Assembly (NCBI GenBank): GCA_007922225.1 | Contig: ML680005.1 | Span: 948,928 to 1,012,927, forward strand | DNA: 64,000 nucleotides | Source: Emydura subglobosa | Taxonomy: Eukaryota; Chordata; Testudines; Chelidae | Reading direction: 5' to 3' | Shown: positions 33,473-43,300 of the stretch, piece by piece | Layout: each line of letters begins with the position of its first letter | How positions within the stretch are numbered: position 1 is the stretch's first letter | The notes under the pieces: model-generated | What the model saw: the letters and a program-made list of their open reading frames with translations, nothing else | Databases searched by the model: none | What the model was told of the DNA's origin: nothing | Position numbers and translations under genes: made by a program

Positions 33473-34879
33473 AATGGGATTTTCTCAAGGTGCAGCTTCA
33501 AGAGGATGGACTCATTCCCACGCTCCAGACCCCAAGTATTTCCTAGGAAATCCACTTCACATGTGTTGTCCCAAAAACTCTTTCAAGTTCCTAGCCCTTC
33601 CCACAGAGTCCACTGGTCAGTCTCCTAGAGACATTAGTACAATTCCCCAAGAACACACACGCAATCAGACGTTTCATGCCATGGACCTGAGAGGTGTTAT
33701 AACGTTTAGCTGAATTCCAGAATGTGTGTCCAGGACGTCGCTGTATCTGACCTAGCAGTCAGCGAGGATGGGGCCCTGTGCCGGCGGCTGCACAAACACG
33801 GGAGAAGAGACAGCCCTAACGAGCTGCCAGGCTAAGGTGGGATGAAGTAGCAGGCTGGGCGTAACCGAAAAAGGGGGCGGGGCAGAAAGGCAAGTGGCTG
33901 CAGAGAGCAGCTCTGTGCAGAACTGGGTTTGCTGTAATTACACAATATGCACAAGAGCGGAACGAGCTCCGAGTGTTAATATCCCTGTATTCCCTGAGCC
34001 GCCTCCAGTGGATAATGGGCTTGGATAATGGGCCATTGCAAACACACGCCAGTCAGACCTGCGTTACCCCCCCCGGGCAGTCCCTCTCCATAGCCGTGCC
34101 ACTGCAGGGCAGCGTTTGCACACTCACTGTGGCGCACGGATTGCACCCTCCCTTTCTGAATTTGTAGCCCGGAAAAAGGTGAAGCTGCTGAATGACGCCC
34201 CTGGGCGGCACAAGGCCCTGTCTCAACTACCTCTGATCGTTCAAAACCAGCCCCAGCCTGAAAGCAGGGAGATGAGATTCTGGTCTAACAGGTAGAATTC
34301 AGAGCCCTGCAATGGCTGCCTGAAGGACAGCTGGCAGCCTGCCCTGCAATCCCAGCCAGCCGCAGAACCAGTTCTTTCCCTCTGGCGTCCCCCAGCCAGG
34401 GCAGAACTGGATCCAGATCACAGGTCTTGGCCCAGAGCACTGCCGCTCCAGTGCCAGTGACCAAGTGCCGGCTGAGAAGAGCTGGTGTTTATGCCCCGGC
34501 CCCATTCCAGGGCAGCCTTTGTGTCTCTTCCTAGCCATAGGCTTGTGCTTAGCAGGACCCAGCTCCGTGCCGGCCGCCCAGCACATGGGGTCAGCGTTAC
34601 TGTCTCCGGCTGGACGGGTCTTTCTGTCATGGGATCCAACAGCTAAAGGGAACTCAGACTGTGACCTCTTCCTTTCCTCTCTCCAGCCCTGCCTGCCTGC
34701 CTCAGCCCCTCGTCATTAACCAGGGGTGCAAGGCTCTCTGGGGCCGGGCCCATCTCTTTGCTCCTGTCTATACAGCGCCTAGCACTCTGACTGAGCGTGC
34801 AGGTTTGACTGGGGCCTCCAGGCACGAAACCAGCCCAAATGAGGATGCCTGATACCCATTCCTCTGTGCCCGGGACGCA
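33473..34879. other. Intergenic with SINE fragments
   Basis: No gene. 'gtctatacagcgcctagcac' at about 34767 and 'atggggccctgtgccggcgg' near 33770 are fragments of the same SINE-like family seen at 52.1 kb. Confidence 0.4.
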
Positions 34880-35232
34880 GACAGCTCGGTCCGGAGCCGA
34901 GCCGAGCCGTGACGCTGGAAAGGAGCACGAAAACACAGCCAGCCCGAGCAGCAGCCGGGCCTGCCCGAGGGGCCCCGGGCACAGAGACCCTGAGCCTCCT
35001 GCTTCTGCCCGTGGCCTGCGAGAGCCTGAGGCCGGGTCTGTTCACACCGGGTTATTCTGTGCAGCAGCTAATCCGGTTTGGGGAGTCTGAGGTCAGCAGG
35101 GCGGGGGGAGGCTGGGCTCCAAGGCTGCCTCTCGACCCCGGCCGGCCACGGAAGGGTCCCGGCCCGGCGCTGGGGCGCAAATTCTCCGCTGCCCGAGCGG
35201 ATCCGGAGGCTCAGCCCCGCCCGGGCCCGGCT

Positions 35233-35248
35233 GCCGGGAGCGGTAGTT
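35233..35248 (-). promoter_or_regulatory. Weak ZNF143/STAF-like site
   Basis: gccgggagcggtagtt; the complement reads aactaccgctcccggc, resembling ACTACA...TCCCAG with several mismatches. Confidence 0.3.
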
Positions 35249-35397
35249 TTCCTCCCTGGCCCAGCCGGGCCCGAGCGGCCTCGGCCTGGCCCGGCCCGGC
35301 CCGGCCCGGGGCGGCGGGGGGGCGCCCATGCGCCCTGGCGAGTTGCGCGCGTCCTGCGCCCCCCTTGCGCGCCGGCCCGGCTGGTGTCCACGCCCGG

Positions 35398-35417
35398 ACT
35401 ACGGCTCCCAGGATGCA
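35398..35417 (+). promoter_or_regulatory. ZNF143/STAF-like site
   Basis: actacggctcccaggatgca keeps the ACTAC, TCCCAG and ATGCA blocks of the long ZNF143 promoter motif. It lies about 130 bp upstream of the ATA that probably replaced the gene 3 start codon. Confidence 0.65.
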
Positions 35418-35524
35418 GCGGGCGCGCGGCGGACCGAGCCCGGGCTTTGTCTCGCAGCCCGCTCCGCAGCGAATCCGGATCGGCCGCTGAGCCGCGGGCC
35501 GGAGACGTTCCCGGGGCGGCGGCC

Positions 35525-35573
35525 ATAGAGGCGGAGGAGCCGGGCGCAGCGCAGCGCAGAGAGCGCGCAGCCG
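35525..35573 (+). pseudogene. Gene 3 first exon with lost start codon (ATA)
   Basis: Reads gcggccATAgaggcggagga up to a strong donor (gcagccg|gtgagtgc). If the ATA is read as the original ATG, the exon gives 16 codons of an acidic-then-basic leader and ends in phase 1, matching every downstream phase 1 exon. The frame is open upstream through the CpG island, but no in-frame ATG occurs back to 35078. Probably now 5' UTR. The ancestral role is inferred. Confidence 0.5.
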
Positions 35574-36699
35574 GTGAGTGCAGCCGGGCCCAGCTGCCCC
35601 GCACGGGGGGACCCCGGTGACCCCCCCCCCGGGGGCTGCCCGGGCAGACGGGCCCCTCGCCGCCGTGCAGGTGCCGCCCGCGGGCTGGGCTGCTCGGAGG
35701 CCGCCCAGCCCCCACTGCGCCCCCGGGGCCGGCACCGAGCTCCTGCCTCCTGCCCCTGCCGGGGGGCTGCAACTCGGCCGCTGCCCCCCAGCCCGGCCGG
35801 GGAGCCCCGCCTTTGGCCCCGGTGCAAGCAGGGGACCCGGGGCCGGGGCCGGTGGGGGCCCGCTGGAGCCGCCCGCGGGGGCCCCGGGTCGCTGTCCGCC
35901 GGGCCGGGCCGGGCGGGGAAGGGCTGGGCAGTGGGCGAGGGGCAGGGCCGCCTTCATGGTGTAGACACGAAAAGTAAACCAGGCAGGGTCCTGAGCACGA
36001 CGGCGGGGCCGGAGCTGTGCGCACGGGGGTCCCCCCACACCCCGCCCCAGCTCCGTCTGCTCCTGCTTCCTGCCACCCTCCGGCTTCATCAGGACTGAGC
36101 TCTGCACCGTTTCCTCCTGGGCCGCTCGCCCGCCTTGCCCCAGGAGTGGGCTCAGGCAGGCTCTGGACTTCCCTCCAGAGAGGCAAGTTTGGGGAGGAGG
36201 AGAACAGCCCTTGTTTTGAACGTAGGGGGGGGGCAATGGGGCCAGAACCGGTGTGGGTCGGAAATCCTCAGCGGGTGGGAATCGGCGCAGCTCCATGGAC
36301 TTCAGCCGGTCTCCGTGGTACCCACACCCGCTCGGGGTCTGGCCCTGTACATCCACTTGCCAGCCTGGGCCCTGATCCTGCAAGTGGATCTGCTGGGATG
36401 GATCCAGTTGTCGGATGGGGGTCTTATCATCTCCCCCTGGCCCCCCCGTGAGGCGTCGCTCGCTGCCCAGACGCTGCGACCTGCTGCATGGAGACGGGAG
36501 AAGAGGACATGGCGCAGCGTGCACATGACAATAATCGTTTCCCCTGCTCTGCCTCTGAAAATCCTCCCCAACCTGCGTCCCTGTGGTCCCGGCTTGTGTC
36601 CGGGCTCAGGTTGAGTCCCATCCTGGCTCTGTTCTGCATGCGAGTAGTCGGTGTGAGTGAGAGAGAGGCCGTTTGGGCCTAGATTTGACATAACTCTGT

Positions 36700-36870
36700 G
36701 CGGGGGGATGATAAACGAAGGGGCGGCCGCACTGCCAGCCTCATGGGATCAAAAATCATGAGTCAGGCAGCAAAGCATCATGGGATTGGCTTAAAAACCA
36801 CGAGTCTCTTAAGCCGTGGGTTCGTTTCATTTGCTTTCTGACCTTTCTGGGGCCTTCACGGTGTCAAGCT
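36700..36870. repeat. Interspersed repeat, family not named
   Basis: 'aaaaatcatgagtcaggcag', 'catgggattggcttaaaaac' and 'tcatttgctttctgaccttt' follow a motif order I associate with a common turtle repeat. Low certainty on family and edges. Confidence 0.35.
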
Positions 36871-37239
36871 TTTCCCCCCAGTCTGTAGGGCCGGCCACTT
36901 ACTTCCCCGTGACGCTGAGACTCTGCGGCCGTCTCTCGACTCCAGCAGCTGGGGCTTTTAAAACAAACATACCAAAGATCACGACGCTCCTGATCCGGAG
37001 AAGTGGCAGCCCTGGGGAGGGGAGTGCGCCGTGCAGAGAGAGCGTGTGATGGCTGGGCAGCTGGCAAGCGGAGGGTGTGTTTACACGGGGGATTCCAGCC
37101 ATCTGCGCCGGCGCAAACCCTCGGTGGCGACAAGGTAAACACTCTCCTCTGCCGTTCGCCCCAGTGCGTTTACCTGTCGTGTGGACTGGGACTTGTCCAG
37201 CTTTGTCGCACAGGGGGGCTGACGGCCGGACCCTGCCGG

Positions 37240-37312
37240 CTGGGGCTGAAGCAGAAGTCATGGAGGTCTGTTAAAGTCATGGAATCCATGACCTCTGTGA
37301 CCAAATCGCACC
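37240..37312. repeat. Interspersed repeat fragment with palindrome
   Basis: Contains gtcatggaatccatgac, a 17-bp palindrome around a single central base, within 'gtcatggaggtctgttaaag...ccatgacctctgtgacc'. It resembles a dispersed turtle element, not assigned. Confidence 0.35.
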
Positions 37313-37418
37313 CTTCCTAACCATAGATAAGCAAACAACGGGGCTTCCTTTGCCCTGCGATAGCTGTGTGTCAGGACAGGACCGTGACTGTTCCAGGTGC
37401 TGAGCAGGGAGCGTGTTG

Positions 37419-37549
37419 GGTGCAGGGACGTCTGAGGACATCACCGTCTCTCTTTCCCGAGAGGGGTGGGCAGCGTTAGCGGAATGGGAGAAGGAGCTTT
37501 ACGGGTGTGAGGCAGGAGAATGACAAGCTTGTGGCTTTACTGGATAAAG
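37419..37549 (+). pseudogene. Gene 3 KRAB-A exon, frameshifted relic
   Basis: Translation gives TSEDITVSLSREGWAALAEW then EKELYG, clearly KRAB-A, after which the frame runs into TGA. A one-base shift restores QENDKLVALL, the counterpart of [10 protein letters not shown], up to a donor (aaag|gtaaga). From the Glu-Asp pair to the donor it is 116 nt instead of 112. The ancestral acceptor position is also disturbed. It lies between the proposed first exon and the run of phase 1-1 exons, as expected for an inactivated KRAB exon of gene 3. Confidence 0.75.
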
Positions 37550-39309
37550 GTAAGAATGGCTGGAATCTGTGCAATGCTCCAGGTGGCTTCAGATCAGGAC
37601 TAATTTTAAAGCCCCCAGCTAGCATGTGTGCCTCACCTCTTGCATTTACCAGTCCGAGGCCTTCCCCGACTTGACTGGGGGTGTTGGGTGCTCCTGGAAT
37701 TGAGGAGCGGGCCGGGCAAACCTTTGAGATGGGCCACCGAGAGCAAAGAGCTTCCTGTGAGAAAACAAAGTAGCATACGGCGTGATCCAGGATGCTCCGT
37801 TTCCCTCCAGCCACGGGGCAAAATCCTGCCGTGATGTACAGCCCACCCCAGCTCACTGAGTCCCACAAGCCTGCCGGGCATGCGAGGGTCAGCACAGAGC
37901 TTGGCCCCTCGTCCCCAGTCTAGATTTCTCTGGTTTGTGTTTTGAATAGGCAGTGATTCCGGTGCGTCTGTTTAATAGCAGGAAAGCTGGATAGGCTGTG
38001 AGTGGTGCTGGGCCGTTGTACACCCTCGGCTCTCAGCATGTCGGGGAAACGGCTGCTTGTTTTGTTGGGCGCTGGGTTAAAGGTCTCAAGAGACGGCTGA
38101 CGCTGTTCCAGGAGGACATCCCAGGAAGAGACTTTCCTGGAGCAGAAATTATCCAAGGAAAATAAACATTAAGGACCTAGTCTCATGTCGCTTCTTCCCT
38201 GCGTTAAAACATGTAACGGGGCGATTCTGAGGCTGTGATGGGGGGACCAGCGGCCCACGGAGAGTGGGGGTCAGCACCCGTGCTTTGGGGGCTGTCATTG
38301 CTGTGGTTAGCTGATGGCTTCCTGGCGTTTCCGTCGCTAGTCACGATTCGAGGCTCTGGGAAGTCCTGGTGCCCACCATCCCTGTCATAGTGGGCTCTCG
38401 CAATGCAGAGTGAGTGCCATGGAGCCAGCCGGGGGGCAATCGGGGAGCCTGGATTTCACAGCACCCAGCACAGCCCTGCAGGTCTCAGGGCTCTAGGCTC
38501 TGCTCCCTTGGCTGCTTTCCCCGACACTCACGTTTTTCTGCCGTGCGTCGCTGGAAGCAGGCAGAGTTCAGCAGTGAGCGTGGCTCAATGTCTGCAGCAG
38601 ATCCGGTAGGCTGGGTGGCAGCCATTTGTGGGCCAGAGGTCTGGATTGCTTTCTTTTTTTACCCCGATCCGGTAATACTGGCATAATGTTAACTAACAAA
38701 TGCACTGAAAATGAGCAGGACGTTTGCTAAGCAGCGCCCGGTCTTGCTCTCCGAATTAGTTGGGATAGTTTTGTGCACGCGGGCTGGACTGGAAATGGGC
38801 GGCAGGACCGGCACCGAAGGATCAGGATAGACAGTAATGTATCCATCCGAGTTCTCCGCTGGGGGGGCCTCTGAGATGGTTGTAATGCTGGATTTCTGTA
38901 ACATCTTCAGTAGTGATGTGGGAGGAGGGGCAAACGGCACGCCCTGAATTAGCTGATGCTGAACTGGGAGCTGCTGGAGAGACTAACGAGCAATAACACA
39001 AAGGGGCCTTTTGAGATTCAAGTGTGGGAAGGACAGAGCAGAATGAGAGTGTTTACACGGTGCCCTGTGCGCGCCAAGGTCTCCGCGGACTGATGGAAAG
39101 TCAGCATCCCAGCCTCCCCTGGCCGGAGGAGCTAGTGACACCGTGAGGGTGAGTCACAAGGCGGTGGAAGGAGGCGATGGGAATGGCCCAGGAGTTCATC
39201 ATTTGGGAGCTTCTGGTTTGTTCTCCTTGATCATCTTCTTAATTCCCACCGGGCATGGCTGGCACCCCAGAGCTCTGAGACCGGACGAGCTCGCTGCCTG
39301 GCCTGCGTC

Positions 39310-39590
39310 TGGGGAAGGGACAGGGACTGGTCTCGAGTTGCAGTGGGGGAGGTCGAGGTTGGATATTAGGATAAATGTTTTCCCTAGGAGGGTGGTGAAG
39401 CGCTGGAATGGGTTACCTAGGGAGGTGGTGGACTCTCCATCTTTAGAGGTTTTTAAGCCCGGCTTGACAAAGCCCTGGCTGGGATGGTTTAGTTGGGGTT
39501 GGTCCTGCATTGAGCAGGGGATGGGACGAGATACCTCCTGAGGTCCCTTCCAATCCTCATCTTCAATGATTCTCTGTTTCTATGCCCATC
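39310..39590 (+). repeat. CR1 LINE 3' end, sense
   Basis: Matches the 17.5 kb CR1 end nearly word for word ('ggttggatattaggataaat', 'gtgaagcgctggaatgggtt', 'tggactctccatctttagag') and finishes in 'gagatacctcctgaggtccc' with a short tail. A 5'-truncated copy inside the gene 3 intron. Confidence 0.9.
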
Positions 39591-40225
39591 GCACTGGCTC
39601 AGACCCGCAGGCAGCCTCCTGTCCCTGTCTGCGGCCAGCCACTTCCAAGGAAGGTGCAAGAACCCCACAGGAGGCAGCTATGGGAGAACCTGCCCCAGGG
39701 AGAGTTCCCGCTACCCCCATTGGTTAGAGGTTGGCTCCTGCCATGAAGAGGGGGATCTACAGCACGCCCCAGATTCCTGCCCACTTCTGCAGTCCTCGCT
39801 GCTATTTCTGGCACCCTGTCAACGGCCAGGCTCTGTGGGGCCCTGCGATCCATCGCTGCGTTCTTAGGAGGCGCTGGGGACGGGGAGATGGGACAGGAAT
39901 AGAGTGGGGAGGAGACAAGCAGGACAGTGGGTCAGGAGAGAGGCGACGGAGCACAGCACAGGCTGTGGGCGTGGGCAGGAGGCGGGGAGAATGGAGCGCA
40001 AACCGCGCTGGGTTCCTGGCCCCCACGGTGCGTGCGGAGTTCGAATCCTCATGCTGCAGACAAGCCCCCTTGACCTCACGGCGTGGCCTGAGCCTGTGGC
40101 CAATGGAGGAAATGCATCTTGGGTGAAAGGCTGATGCTGCCGGGGAATCGGGTTATGGATAATTCCTGCCATGCCCTCGGTGAGCCGGGGAGGCCCAGCC
40201 CGTGACTCGTCTTTCCCTTGGGCAG

Positions 40226-40330
40226 GATCTGCTGGCGTCAACCCTGAAAGACCATTTCAGATGGACGGGCCACGTGTGGGGCACTGTGGGGAGATGAGGA
40301 AGGGGGCAAATCCTGACGCTCGCAGCACAG
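40226..40330 (+). CDS. Gene 3 module exon 1 (diverged, contains proposed start)
   Basis: 105 nt, phase 1-1, between ttgggcag and gtgagtgg. It encodes GSAGVNPERPFQMDGPRVGH and ends in RST before the donor. It shares GSA-x-x-x-P and the ST end with the 40656 exon, but the Lys of the K-x-E motif is replaced (FQMD). The Met at 40261 is the proposed initiator. Confidence 0.6.
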
Positions 40331-43300
40331 GTGAGTGGTGCTTTGAACCCCCCCCAGGCCTGCTCAGCAGGAAGCTGGCCGGTCTCGATTTACCACCCCC
40401 TCCCCGGGCAGGTTGTGCTGATGAATGGTTCATGCCCTGCCCCGCAGCGGCCACGCGTCGCATCGTCTCCAGCCGGCATGCGTCCAGCCCCTGCATGTTG
40501 TGCTGGGACGGCTCCCTCAGGACAGATCCTCTGCCCGCGTAGGTACTGAGGGAGCCCGCTGGCATCCCCTCTGACCCTTCTCTGGGCTGCGCTGAATAGA
40601 TTGCAAATGATCTCTGAGCACGGGAGCCGGAACGTGACTCTCTTTCCTTGGGCAGGTTCTGCTGACGTCAGACCTAAGGTGTTTATTAAAACGGAGCGAG
40701 GAGAGGAGCCCTGCACCGGGGCTCCCCAGGCGGAGAGAGAGCGCGGAATTCCCCAGGCCCCCAGCACAGGTGAGGGCTGCTGAATTCCTCCCGGAGTTGG
40801 TCAGGCAAAGGGAGGCTGAGCAGAGCTAGGACCTCGGGGGAACCTGTACAAACTCCTGCAGTCGGCTCCCCGTGTCCTGCCGGCTTTTCTGACCATGAAA
40901 TGGCCCAAAGACCGACCGAGCTGTGAGAGGCGCTGATCGGATCCGGGTGTGCACCAGCAGCTCCGTCGCCTTTGCCGAGGAAGGGGGGGGCGCAGGCTGT
41001 CTGGGAGCCAGCTGAGATGAGCTGACTCGGGGGCGGCAGCTGTGTCTCTGCACTTGTGTGCAGATGGCACCCACCTGCCCCTCACCAGAGCATCCTAGCC
41101 CCGGGGAAGGTGGGTCATCCCTAGGGGGTCTGAGTCCCCGTCACAGGGATGCCTCGGGCCGTGGGTCTGGCTTTCCTAACCCAAAAGCCCCCGGTGCTGT
41201 CTGTCTCTGTGGTGAAACACGTGCTGTTTGTCCGCCTGGCGCTAGGAAAGGACGGGCACAAAACATTCCAGACACAAGAGCCCCCGTGTCCCAGGGCAGG
41301 TTCCCCAGCTGGGGATTTTCAGCCTCAAGTCCTTCCAGGGTCGGCCCGCACAGGAAGCTTGGCTGCCCCAGCGTTCAGGTCCAGGAGGTCGGGTGGCGCC
41401 AGCGTTTGAATTACTTCCCCCCCCCCCGATCTCTGCCTTGTCTGCATTGCACAGCACGCAGGGCAGGGAGTCTCTCTCCCGTCATGTCTGTACAGCACCC
41501 GGCGCGGTGGGGCCTCCATCGGGGCCCGGCACCGCTGTGATAGCTCAGAAGTAGCGGCAGTGAGCGAGCAGGCCCTGCTGCCGGCGGGTCACATTACTCC
41601 AGGGAGCAGGTTCCCGGCCCTTGCCTGGCTGGATGTCGGGGTGTCCGTCTGACCTGTGACAGCCGAAAGGCGGCGCTGATTTGAAGCAGGTTGGCAGCTT
41701 GTCTCCAGGCACCGGAGGAGACCCGGGCCGTTTTTTCTCATTCCCGTCTTTCGCTTCCCTCCCAGGCACCGGCTGGGCGGCTGTGAAGCATGAGATTGTG
41801 GTGAAAGTGGAGCCGGATGACGAGTCATACGTGGGGTACCCCCAGCAGGGCCTGGAGGAGCGAGACCTGGCTGGCTACCCCAGCACCGGTGAGCGACGCT
41901 AACCACTCCCGGCTCAGGGAAACTCGGGGGGACCCGTGTGAACCCCTGGAGTCAGGCTCCTGTCTGTCTCTTGCTGGCCCTGGGCACTGTGTATCCAAAA
42001 GCCTTGAGAGTGCGACTTCCCCTGCAGCAGGGCAGGGGACAGGCCCCACTGCTGAGCTGCTGGGTCCGTCTGTGTGCGGGATATTTCAGCCCTTGGGGTT
42101 TAAGCTCCCTGACGGCTACCGGGGGATAAGACCTCCCTCGCATGCCAGAGGGATGCATTTCTTAATCCGGGCAAGGCGCTTGGATGCTGCGGGGAGGAGC
42201 GTCACAGGAAGCCTAGAGACGCGTGCTGGTGGACACGCTGGCGAGCGGCAGGAATCGACCGCTGCTGTGCAGTTAATCTGGCCCCAGCAGCCGTGCCGTG
42301 GGCACAGGGATCGCGCAACGTGGTTTTCTTTCCGCAGGTATCAAAGCAGAGATTGTCATCAAAACCGAGCCCGAGGACGAGTCCTACGGCCAGTGTGCCC
42401 AGCATTACGGCGAGGACGACCTGCCCGACGACCCCTTTGCATGTGAGCGGGGCTGGGAGCCATCGGGGATCATGGGGAGCGGGTGCGAGGGGAGGAGCTG
42501 GGAGCTGCGTGTAGATTCCTTGAAGTGGGCCCCCTGCGCCGTGCCAGCTCCTGGCGCACACAGCCCCGGCTTCCGGCTTCCTGGTTCATGTACGGGAGCT
42601 GCAGGATCCGTGGTGTCTTGCAGCCAGGGGCGTGTGTGTAGCAGACCCTAGTAAGTGGGAGATGGACAGGGCAGGGGCCCTGTGGATATGTTCATGGGCA
42701 GGGACTCAGGAGATCCGGGTTCTCTTCCAGTCCCTGCCGCAGACACAGACACGCCCCAGCCAGTGTTCCCAGTGGCAATCAAAAGCTACTTAGCAAGTTC
42801 TCCCGCCCCAGCCCCGAGTGACTCCAGGAAACTTTTCTTTCCTGTGAACAGGTGATGCAAACCCGGAGATTATTGTGAAAGTGGAGCCAGAGGACGAGTC
42901 AGCCATTGGGTATCCCCCGGGCCTGAGCGAAGGAGGAATTCCCGGCTACCCCAGCCCAGGTGAGCAATGTGAAACTCCCCGGAAGCTCAGGGAGGCCTGC
43001 GTGAGCTCGGAGAGCCAGGCGCGCTGTGTTGTCCTGGCTCCAGGAGGCTGCATAGCCTCTGGGTGCCGTGGAGCCTACAGTCGCGATTCGGTCTGCCCTT
43101 GCGAGCGGGAGCCCATCCCAGCCCAGGGTATCGGAGGCGAAGCCCTAGCTAGCTGGGCGCTCACATCAAGGGGACGTTTTTAAACATCGGCCGACGCTCC
43201 GTCGGCTGCATGCCGCTCCGGAGGCGTGACCCACCCCGTCGAGGCTGGCGGCAGGCTTTCCCCACTGGCCTTCCGTAGCGGGAGGGAGGGTCTGTGCCTG

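Larger units (their letters stand above)
34880..35960 (+). promoter_or_regulatory. CpG island promoter of gene 3
   Basis: The longest CpG-dense block in the window, with (cccgg)n at about 35285-35310, ending just past the proposed first exon (donor at 35574). It contains two ZNF143-like sites. Confidence 0.65.

Noticed and set aside
35525..35527. ATA used as a working start codon of gene 3
   Set aside because: Non-ATG starts of this type are inefficient in vertebrates; I treat it as a lost ATG and place the start at 40261, without being able to exclude it.
35068..36524. Long antisense frames (372 and 437 codons) over the gene 3 CpG island
   Set aside because: Stop codons are rare by composition in such GC-rich DNA. 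The translations are Pro/Ala/Gly/Arg-rich with no domain and no splice or start support.
40020..40060. tRNA-like B box (agttcgaatcctc)
   Set aside because: No acceptor stem, A box or cloverleaf could be fitted around it; probably a SINE trace or chance.
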